This document shows, piece after piece, positions 33,161-39,002 of a stretch of 39,002 nucleotides of DNA. The DNA comes from a virus, in IMG/VR virus record IMGVR_UViG_3300035670_000578, positions 1 through 39,002 of that record, one strand, 5' to 3'. The notes beneath the pieces are model-generated. The model made no database searches. It worked only from the letters and a program-made list of their open reading frames with translations, and was not told the DNA's origin. How positions within the stretch are numbered: the stretch's first letter is position 1; every line of letters starts with the position of its first letter. A program made the translations under genes and the position numbers.

Positions 33161-34434
33161 TATTTAAACCTAGGACCATTAATCCAGATAACAATAACCC
33201 AACGCTCTCCAGCAGTAATAGGAGTCACTTGATGAAGAAGATAACTTGGGAACATATTGACGCACCCTTGTTCTTTTACAGTATTAATAATATTACCATT
33301 ATTATTAATAAGTAAATCACCGCCTTGATACTCTCTAGGATTCGTTAGAGGTACAGATACAGAAATTTTTCTAGTAGCACTGCTACCATTTCCACAATCT
33401 ACATGCCAATCATAGTGCCCGTGTTCCACATCTTTATAGTGAAGTAGCTGAAGTGCATGAGTAATACCATACAGATCATACTTATAATACTCGGCATTAG
33501 CTTTACCAACTGCTGCTGCAATCTTCTTAAAAATCCAAGCAGTTTCTTCACTATATTCAATATTATAAGTATCTACTGCACGAACAGAAGGGTCATATTT
33601 ACTATTATCTCCATCTCCGACTGTAGATTTAATTGGATATAGCTTGTCGCTTAGACGACGTACGGCCTCACACTCAGCGGGGCTAAATGTATATTCAGGA
33701 TTAAATCCAGAGTAGTAGCTAATAGCACCTGGGAATACATCGTCAGATGTTTTAATCATTAATCCGTGCTCAATAATCTTAGAGCGTAAAGGTGCTAAAT
33801 CTTGAGTCTGCGGTAAAACAGGTTTCTCTAGTACCAAGGGTTCTTGTTTTTTAGCAACTTGTTTATCTACTCCTAGAGAGGCGCGCTTATCATTAGCCCA
33901 ACTTGCGTGAGGGCCGTTAGCATCAACAAAATGAAAGAATACCTGTACTTGCCATTCACCTTTATAAGGAGGACGCCAGTGCCATAGCTCATTGCCATGA
34001 TACATAACAATATCGCCTATATTAATCTCCACAGACTGTCCGACGACATCATCTCGTTCCCCCGTGAAAAAGATAGGCCAAATACCAGACCCTGGATGGA
34101 ACCCTAGAGTCATAGTTCCTGAAATCTCACAAGCTTCACGATCAATATGACGGACTAGTGTTTCGCCAGGTCTATAGATACGAGCGTACGTATAAGTAGG
34201 AAGAAGATTAATCCCTAGCTGAGAAGATAAAGGCTTAGCTAGGGCCTGTAGAAGATTGTCTAGAACAGGATCTCCATATACACTATCAGATAAGGGACAT
34301 TGTTCATCTTTAGTGAGATTACCCTCTTCATATAGCTTAAACATATAGTTAGTTAAATCTTCACAAGTAGCTCTAGGAACTACGTTGCTTAGATAAATAT
34401 ACTTTTTTTCTTTAAAGTACTGTGCAGGCGTCAT
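33160..34434 (-). CDS. Tandem (two-domain) 2OG-Fe(II) oxygenase
   Basis: From the ATG at 34434 this is a 424-residue protein with two oxygenase domains. Domain 1 (about 1-172) has His96-x-Asp98 (VRHIDRE), GDIVMYHGNELWHWR with the distal histidine (His146 or His152) and a final FFHFVD strand. Domain 2 (about 235-424) has His344-x-Asp346 (YDWHVDCG), RKISVSVPLTNPREYQGGDLLI, His401 (LLHQVTPI) and Arg411 (GERWVIVIW), the PKHD-type hydroxylase pattern. A linker near 175-225 is rich in Lys and Pro. I prefer 34434 to a TTG at 34470: AGAGG lies seven bases upstream, and its ATGA overlaps the sulfotransferase stop. Both active sites look intact; domain 1 lacks an obvious arginine after the distal histidine, so I am less sure of it. 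Confidence 0.9.
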   Translation of the reverse strand: MTPAQYFKEKKYIYLSNVVPRATCEDLTNYMFKLYEEGNLTKDEQCPLSDSVYGDPVLDNLLQALAKPLSSQLGINLLPTYTYARIYRPGETLVRHIDREACEISGTMTLGFHPGSGIWPIFFTGERDDVVGQSVEINIGDIVMYHGNELWHWRPPYKGEWQVQVFFHFVDANGPHASWANDKRASLGVDKQVAKKQEPLVLEKPVLPQTQDLAPLRSKIIEHGLMIKTSDDVFPGAISYYSGFNPEYTFSPAECEAVRRLSDKLYPIKSTVGDGDNSKYDPSVRAVDTYNIEYSEETAWIFKKIAAAVGKANAEYYKYDLYGITHALQLLHYKDVEHGHYDWHVDCGNGSSATRKISVSVPLTNPREYQGGDLLINNNGNIINTVKEQGCVNMFPSYLLHQVTPITAGERWVIVIWINGPRFK

Positions 34435-35261
34435 TGTAAAACCTCTGGGTAGAATGAACGATAAAACCAACTATTATCTTTGATAACTTGCTGGTGAAAT
34501 TTTTCAGAAAGAACGCGAGTAGGCTCTTTCCATGGTTGTAAAACTGGGTTAGTTCGATGGTCTGTTTTTTCTCTAAAATAAGCATTATCATGCTCAAACA
34601 TTGCAGACTGATTAATATGAGCTAGATCGTGTTTATAAGTAGGAAGCTGTAAGAACTCATATATACGTTGTAACATATAGTGTGGATCTCTGAGAACATC
34701 TTCATATCTAATAAACTTTACACGAGAAGAATCACGCTTAAACAAATCAATATATTTAGGTATCTCATGCCGAAGAGTAGAAGAAAAAGCATTAGACTCT
34801 TTGAAATGATAGTGTAGTTTTTCTTCTTCGCTCATTGATGCGTATAGAGTGTGATCGTCACTGAAAGTATGTAGCGCTTTTATGCGAGAGTTTACACGGT
34901 CAAAGCTCTCTACAATATCTCGTAGATCACGAACAGTTACTAGAATCTTAGACTGAGGGAATAAATGATGAAGACCACTCCACTGACGAGCTTTTGAAAT
35001 TACTACAGGCTTTGAGGTTAAGCCTTCATACCATCCTCGAGTAGCACCAAGCGCCATACCATATACTGCATCATCAGCTTGTTCGCAGCTCATTGCTTGA
35101 AAAGCTTCAGTATATCTAGATTTAACTAAAATTTGCTCTTGAAGAATATGTGGAAAAGGGTCTGTTGCAGTAGTAAAGATAGATGGGTTTTGCTGTAGAA
35201 TATTCATCAGGACGGTAGATCCTGTGCGCGGAAGACCTCCGCAAAAATGTAGATAGTTCAT
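34431..35261 (-). CDS. Sulfotransferase (PAPS-dependent)
   Basis: A 276-residue protein. The 5'-phosphosulfate loop is GLPRTGSTVL (residues 9-18), and the 3'-phosphate site is ILVTVRDLRDIVESF, with Arg111 and Ser119 in the expected places. The C-terminal part has VKFIRYEDVLRDP and LPTYKHDL, as in the carbohydrate and tyrosylprotein sulfotransferase superfamily. These enzymes move sulfate from PAPS to a hydroxyl or amine of a sugar, protein or small molecule. It lies between the repeat adhesins and the tandem oxygenase and ends by ATGA overlap with the latter. Placement inside an adhesin/tail module suggests that the acceptor may be a virion protein or a surface sugar; this is an inference. 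Confidence 0.88.
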   Translation of the reverse strand: MNYLHFCGGLPRTGSTVLMNILQQNPSIFTTATDPFPHILQEQILVKSRYTEAFQAMSCEQADDAVYGMALGATRGWYEGLTSKPVVISKARQWSGLHHLFPQSKILVTVRDLRDIVESFDRVNSRIKALHTFSDDHTLYASMSEEEKLHYHFKESNAFSSTLRHEIPKYIDLFKRDSSRVKFIRYEDVLRDPHYMLQRIYEFLQLPTYKHDLAHINQSAMFEHDNAYFREKTDHRTNPVLQPWKEPTRVLSEKFHQQVIKDNSWFYRSFYPEVLQ

Positions 35262-35271
35262 ATATTACCTA

Positions 35272-36243
35272 TTAGTATTGTTGTCCTGCTGGACGAGCTC
35301 TTGCTTGGGTTAGATCTCCTACATCAGATGCGTTTACGTCTGCTGCGAATGGAAACTTTTCTATCACGTTAGTATTAGGACTTCCTCCAGAGGTATAACC
35401 AGATAACCAACTAGATTGCCCCGCACGTAAAGATCTAATTATAGTTAAATCTCCTACATCTGTGGCGTTTGCATCTGTGGCAAAAGAAAACTTATCTATT
35501 TCGTTTGTATCTACACTACCGAGCAATCTACCTCCAGATGCGTACCCATAAGTACTAGAGTTTTGAGGGGCTGTCCAGGCTTTAACATTATATAAGTTTC
35601 CTACATCAGTCGCGTTTGCATTTGTAGAAAAAGGAAATTTGTCTATAGTGTCAGTTAAAGTAGGTGTGAGCCCTCCAGAGGTATAACCGGAAATGCTAGA
35701 GCTTTGACCAGAAACCCCGCTTCTAGCCTGGGATAAATCTCCTACATCAGTAGAACTTGCATCGATAGAAAATGGAAATTTATCTATAGTATTACGTATT
35801 AAAGGAGTAGGAAGAGTCCCAGAGTCTCCCCCAGAGGTGTATCCACTTGTATCCGAGCTTTGACCTGCAGGAGTGTACCTAGCTTGTGTTAAATCACCCA
35901 CGTCTGTAGCATTACCGTCTGTAGAGAAAGAAAATTTATAAATCTCATTTCTAGAAGGAGGAATATTACCACCAGAGGTATACCCATGAGTAGCACTAGA
36001 ATGCCCTGCAAGTTCACGTAATGCAGATAATAAGTCTCCTACATCAGACGCATTTCCGTCTGCAGTAAAAGAAAATTTATCTATTGTATTTACGTTAACA
36101 CTAGTAAGCCCTCCAGAGGTATAACCGTTTATTGAACCTTGGTAAGAGTATTGAGGGGTCCAACTAAAATTATTACCATTAAACTGAAGAGTAGCATTTT
36201 TATATCTATCTTCTGGAGGGTCTATATTTGTTACATCAATCAT
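35272..36243 (-). CDS. Repeat adhesin A (six ~47-residue 'GYTSGG' repeats)
   Basis: A 323-residue protein. After about 30 residues (NIDPPEDRYKNATLQFNG) it consists of six units of about 47 residues: GYTSGG, a variable loop, N.IDKF.F..DANATDVGDL, then a short helix or turn ending AGQSS. The pattern is like that of kelch/beta-propeller proteins, and such repeats occur as fibre or adhesin domains in marine phages. The last unit stops at AGQQY, at the same repeat phase as in the two related genes. The variable loops between GYTSGG and IDKF differ most between units. A binding role at the tail or fibre tip is likely. It starts by ATGA overlap with the second repeat gene and precedes the sulfotransferase. 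Confidence 0.82.
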   Translation of the reverse strand: MIDVTNIDPPEDRYKNATLQFNGNNFSWTPQYSYQGSINGYTSGGLTSVNVNTIDKFSFTADGNASDVGDLLSALRELAGHSSATHGYTSGGNIPPSRNEIYKFSFSTDGNATDVGDLTQARYTPAGQSSDTSGYTSGGDSGTLPTPLIRNTIDKFPFSIDASSTDVGDLSQARSGVSGQSSSISGYTSGGLTPTLTDTIDKFPFSTNANATDVGNLYNVKAWTAPQNSSTYGYASGGRLLGSVDTNEIDKFSFATDANATDVGDLTIIRSLRAGQSSWLSGYTSGGSPNTNVIEKFPFAADVNASDVGDLTQARARPAGQQY

Positions 36244-37090
36244 ATTTGTTGTCCTGCAGCAGCCTGTCTTGCTTGAGTCAAGTTACCTACAAAAGTTGCA
36301 TTTCCATCTGCTGAGAAAGAAAACTTATCTATAGAAGCAGAATTAGCAGGGGAGGGAGTAACACCGCCTGCAGTATATCCAGAATCCGTACTAGACTGTC
36401 CTGCTCCCGCAGATCTAGTTTGATTTAAGCCTCCTACATCAGTAGCATTAGAGTCAGAAGCAAACGGAAACTTATCAATATTATTTACTGCAGCAGTTGT
36501 AAAACCTCCAGCAGTATATCCGTGAGTAGTGCTAGACTGTCCCGCAGTAGTACGTCTAGCTACTGTTAAGTCTCCTACATCGCTTGCACTACTATCAGAG
36601 GCAAAAGGAAACTTATCTATAACGTTAGTTACAGATGGAAAATACCCCCCAGAAGTATAGCCATGTGTATCGCTTGACTGTCCTGCAGCGCCAGCACGTG
36701 AGGTGGATAGACTACCTATAGAAGTTGCGCTCCCATCTGCAGCAAAAGTAAATTTATCTATGCGACTAGAGAAAAATCCAGTACTTCCACCAGATGTGTA
36801 CCCATAGTAGTCACTTGCTTGACCGGCAGGATTATACCTAGCCTGTGTTAAGTCTCCTACGTCTGTAGCGTTCGCATTTGTTGCAAATGGAAACTTATCT
36901 ATGACGTTAGAGGCTGTTGGAGTAGCCCCGCCAGACGTGTATCCTGAAGTAGAACTAGACTGCCCTGCAGCTGCATTTCTAACTTGAGTTAAATCCCCTA
37001 CATCAGTAGCATTAGCATTAGTAGGGAAAGGAAACTTATCTATAGTATTAACTCTAGCTCCTGGGGCAGTACCTCCAGAAGCATAGCCAC
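35290..37090 (-). repeat. Block of about twelve ~141-base repeats in adhesin genes A and B
   Basis: Two adjacent genes each carry six units of about 47 codons, with a conserved DNA core coding for ATDVGDL and IDKFPF; a further set begins at 38664. The unit boundaries coincide with AGQSS/GYTSGG. The repeat array spans the junction of two genes except for the ~48-codon and ~30-codon N-terminal parts. Confidence 0.8.
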
Positions 37091-37232
37091 TAGTAGTACC
37101 TTGAAAAGTTACAAGTGGTTGTAGGGCAGAAAATGTTATTCTCTGCTCTAAACTATCCCATACTACGTAGGAATCTTGTGCTGGAACTTCTACAGTAGAT
37201 AAAAGAGTTATAGGTAATTTATTTAATGGCAT
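36240..37232 (-). CDS. Repeat adhesin B (six ~47-residue repeats)
   Basis: A 330-residue protein. The first 48 residues (LPITLLSTVEVPAQDSYVVW, then SLEQRITFSAL) resemble a small beta module that may attach it to the virion. Six repeats follow with GYTSGG or GYTAGG, N.IDKFPFATNANATDVGDLTQAR and AGQSS, ending at AGQQI. Units 3 and 6 diverge at the DVGDL part (SIGSLSTSR, FVGNLTQAR). The gene has its own promoter-like sequence at 37251-37278. The DNA of the repeat cores is similar enough between units and genes for unequal recombination to be plausible. Confidence 0.82.
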   Translation of the reverse strand: MPLNKLPITLLSTVEVPAQDSYVVWDSLEQRITFSALQPLVTFQGTTSGYASGGTAPGARVNTIDKFPFPTNANATDVGDLTQVRNAAAGQSSSTSGYTSGGATPTASNVIDKFPFATNANATDVGDLTQARYNPAGQASDYYGYTSGGSTGFFSSRIDKFTFAADGSATSIGSLSTSRAGAAGQSSDTHGYTSGGYFPSVTNVIDKFPFASDSSASDVGDLTVARRTTAGQSSTTHGYTAGGFTTAAVNNIDKFPFASDSNATDVGGLNQTRSAGAGQSSTDSGYTAGGVTPSPANSASIDKFSFSADGNATFVGNLTQARQAAAGQQI

Positions 37233-37250
37233 TATATTTCTCTTACTACT

Positions 37251-37278
37251 AGTATAACATATTTGTAGTATAAAGCAA
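37251..37278 (-). promoter_or_regulatory. Likely sigma70-type promoter (extended -10) for repeat adhesin genes
   Basis: In the 61-base gap before 37232 the minus strand reads TTGCTT (37278-37273), 16 bases, TATACT (37256-37251) with TG at the extended -10 position (TGTTATACT). Only three bases of the -35 box match the consensus, so the extended -10 would carry it. The same TGTTATACT occurs at 19694-19702. Confidence 0.6.
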
Positions 37279-37293
37279 GAACAAAATAAATTT

Positions 37294-37560
37294 TTATCCT
37301 TTTAGTAAGTATCGTACTTCTAATGGAATACCGCTAGTTAAAGGCTCTGTATTAGCGAGCTGTAAAGTATTACTGGTAATAGTGTAGTTTAAAGTAGGCA
37401 CCTGTATTATGCCTCCTAGCGTAACAAACACATTAGCCTCATCAGTGATAGTACCTAGTGAAAAAGTATTAGAAGAAGCAGAAGTACTAAAACTTTCACT
37501 ATCTAGCCCCACCACAACAGTCTGGGCTCCTACTGTAGTATTTGTTTTTAAAATTGCCAT
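37294..37560 (-). CDS. Small beta-domain structural protein (88 residues)
   Basis: The 88-residue product matches, at pattern level, the first 90 residues of the glycine-rich adhesin encoded just upstream in the transcript: SESFSTSASSNTFSLG, a strand pair 'ANVFVTLGGIIQVPTLNYTI', and 'EVRYLLKG' at the end. The adhesin has SETFTANSSSNSFTLS, ALVSVGGLLLVPSNDYTV and EVRYIRAP. The module is therefore present once alone and once as the N-terminal domain of the adhesin, which suggests an anchor or adaptor domain of the fibre. GAGG lies before the ATG, and the upstream gene stops four bases before it. Confidence 0.8.
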   Translation of the reverse strand: MAILKTNTTVGAQTVVVGLDSESFSTSASSNTFSLGTITDEANVFVTLGGIIQVPTLNYTITSNTLQLANTEPLTSGIPLEVRYLLKG

Positions 37561-37563
37561 GAA

Positions 37564-38664
37564 TCACCTCTTAATAGTAGGGTCCGACTCTGCGCCCCAC
37601 TTAATTATAACTGCGCCCGACTTGCCGTTAATACCGCTTCTAGTAGCGGAAAAGTATGCAACTGTAGACCCGGGAGCTCCCCATCCATAAGAGCCATCAG
37701 ATCCATCTCCGCCATTTCCAGCAGTATAGTCTATACCAGAAGCGCCATAATCGACAATGGTAGTAGTACCTCCAGCACCGGAAGAGCCTAGCCCAAAGAC
37801 CCCTACTCCACCTCCGTAACCGCCTACAGATTCAGAGGATCCATAAAAATAATACTCAGCACTGGAACCGCCGCCGCCTCCGCCGCCAGAACCGTTAGAT
37901 CCACTATTTCTTCCTCCAGCACCGCCATTACCAAAATAGCCCCCAGCACCACCGCCACCACCAGCATCCCAAGAAGTTTCATAGTACCCTGAACCACCAG
38001 AACCTCCTCCATCACCTACGTAAGAACCTCCAGTTGCAGCACTTGTTTGGCCCCCAGAACCGCCGTATCCTACTACAGTGCTGGTATTAGCAAAATAAGA
38101 AGCACCTCCCGGCCCTCCATTAACTCTAGCTGTATTTTGAGTACCAGAAGTACCCGCTATACCTCCAGCACCTACAACTACTGTATAAGAAGCGCCTGGA
38201 GTAACAGGAAAGTCTTTGATCCAGCCTAAGCCTCCTCCTCCGCCCCCACCGGCAGATTGCATAGTTCCGCTACTGAATCCTCTAGATATCTGACCTGCCC
38301 CACCTCCTCCGACAGCTACCACGGAAACTTTTGTGACTCCTGTTGGTGCAGTCCAAGAATATGTACCTGCAGTTGTATATAGAGCTTGCCCCATCATTTC
38401 TGGGGCTCGAATATATCTAACCTCTACTAGCATATCTTCACTATATGTAGACTTTAAGGTTAAAGTTTGGGAAGCAGTATTTACAGTATAGTCATTACTT
38501 GGTACAAGAAGTAGACCTCCTACTGATACTAGCGCGTTCGCTTGAGTAACATAATAAGAAAGAGTAAAGCTGTTAGAAGATGAATTAGCAGTAAAAGTCT
38601 CTGAATAGAATCCAGAGATAGGAGCGTTATTAGCTATTAAAGTATTAAGTAGTAGCTGTGCCAT
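37564..38664 (-). CDS. Glycine-rich tail adhesin
   Basis: A 366-residue protein. Residues 1-90 are the beta module shared with the 88-residue protein. The rest starts with a pattern TTAGTYSWTAPTGVTKVSVVAVGGGGAG, then runs of glycine interrupted by short variable segments, 'VTPGASYTVVVGAGG', and ends with GINGKSGAVIIKWG. Glycine-rich domains of this kind occur in phage adhesins, where glycine stretches pack as polyglycine II helices and the connecting loops bind the receptor. It stands in the adhesin cluster and starts by TAATG overlap with repeat adhesin C. The first residues (AQLLLNTLIANNAPIS) may be the attachment end. Confidence 0.82.
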   Translation of the reverse strand: MAQLLLNTLIANNAPISGFYSETFTANSSSNSFTLSYYVTQANALVSVGGLLLVPSNDYTVNTASQTLTLKSTYSEDMLVEVRYIRAPEMMGQALYTTAGTYSWTAPTGVTKVSVVAVGGGGAGQISRGFSSGTMQSAGGGGGGGLGWIKDFPVTPGASYTVVVGAGGIAGTSGTQNTARVNGGPGGASYFANTSTVVGYGGSGGQTSAATGGSYVGDGGGSGGSGYYETSWDAGGGGGAGGYFGNGGAGGRNSGSNGSGGGGGGGSSAEYYFYGSSESVGGYGGGVGVFGLGSSGAGGTTTIVDYGASGIDYTAGNGGDGSDGSYGWGAPGSTVAYFSATRSGINGKSGAVIIKWGAESDPTIKR

Positions 38665-39002
38665 TAAACTTGCTGCCCTGTTACGGCATTCCTAGCCTGT
38701 GTTAAGTCTCCTACATCTGTAGCGTTGGCATTAGTAGAAAAAGGAAACTTATCTATAACATTTGTGAGAGGTGGAGCAAAACCTCCAGAACTATAACCAC
38801 TGACCATAGAACTTTGTCCAGCAGGAGTTGATCTACCTTGAGTTAAATCTCCCACATCTGTAGCATTGCCATCAGCTGCAAAGGGAAACTTTTCAATAAT
38901 ATTATAATTGGTGGGAAATACTGAACCCCCAGAGTTATAACCATGAGAATCACTAGACTGTCCCGCACCAGAGTTTCTACCCACTGTTAGATCTCCTACA
39001 TC
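38664..39002 (-). CDS. Repeat adhesin C (partial; N-terminus beyond window)
   Basis: The frame is open to the end of the window (the first visible codons read D-V-G-D-L-T-V-G-R). It shows the end of one repeat, two complete repeats with GYNSGG/GYSSGG, IIEKFPF/VIDKFPF and NATDVGDLTQ, and stops at TGQQV in the same phase as the other two repeat adhesins. The true start lies beyond base 39002; a GTG at 38984 is inside a repeat and is not a likely start. It is probably a paralogue of repeat adhesins A and B. Confidence 0.82.
   Translation of the reverse strand, partial: DVGDLTVGRNSGAGQSSDSHGYNSGGSVFPTNYNIIEKFPFAADGNATDVGDLTQGRSTPAGQSSMVSGYSSGGFAPPLTNVIDKFPFSTNANATDVGDLTQARNAVTGQQV

Noticed and set aside
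34434-34470. Tandem oxygenase start at the TTG 34470
   Set aside because: The ATG at 34434 has AGAGG at good distance and an ATGA overlap with the preceding gene, like its neighbours.
1627-39002. Plus-strand open frames (for example 3307-3594, 6625-6840, 9457-9744, 10555-10941, 18651-18938, 20994-21251)
   Set aside because: All lie opposite convincing minus-strand genes, lack ribosome sites and have low-complexity translations that follow from the codon use of the other strand.
35272-39002. Diversity-generating retroelement or CRISPR array as the source of the adhesin repeats
   Set aside because: The repeats are coding units of ~141 bases without spacers, and no reverse transcriptase or template repeat is visible in the window.

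Overview
The window looks like the late structural region of a tailed double-stranded DNA virus with a long non-contractile tail (siphovirus type). It is AT-rich and almost fully coding, and every gene I accept lies on the minus strand, so transcription runs from base 39002 towards base 1. The sequence does not name a host. The 2OG-Fe(II) oxygenases, sulfotransferase, S74-tailed fibre and tail adhesins built from 'GYTSGG...IDKFPF...NATDVGDL' repeats recall marine phages, which is an inference. I saw no integrase, repressor, tRNA, CRISPR array or insertion sequence.

Layout in the order of transcription. (1) 39002-35272: adhesin genes, with three genes of ~47-residue repeats, one glycine-rich adhesin and one small beta protein. 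(2) 35261-31881: a tailoring island with a sulfotransferase, a tandem 2OG-Fe(II) oxygenase, a SAM methyltransferase and a single-domain 2OG-Fe(II) oxygenase. (3) 31868-28181: three proteins of unknown function (109, 43 and 310 residues), a 106-residue beta protein and a 650-residue fibre ending in an S74 chaperone domain. (4) 28181-25165: large terminase, HNH protein and portal. (5) 25172-21175: a prohead protease fused to the major capsid protein, with a strong internal ribosome binding site in front of the capsid part, then an intergenic hairpin, then a neck connector carrying a lectin-like LamG insertion. (6) 21175-17909: a large unknown neck-region protein, a probable tail terminator and the major tail protein. 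(7) 17758-16965: two tail-assembly chaperone frames joined by a textbook -1 frameshift site (A AAA AAC plus a 13-bp downstream stem). (8) 16964-2007: a 4985-residue tape measure protein with a lysozyme domain, a glycine-zipper segment and roughly 60 degenerate 13-14-residue aromatic repeats. (9) 1998-1: lambda gpM-like and gpL-like tail-tip proteins, the latter cut by the window edge.

The genes are tightly coupled: seven junctions are TAATG and three are ATGA. Three likely sigma70-type promoters (before 37232, 26851 and 19670) and two structured intergenic segments (after the capsid gene and after the major tail gene) probably set the relative amounts of products. The points most worth a second look are the tailoring island among adhesin genes, the two-hairpin RNA structure at 17769-17900 with an exact loop-loop complement, the lectin inserted in the neck connector, the capsid fusion with an internal start, and the giant tape measure with its aromatic repeats.
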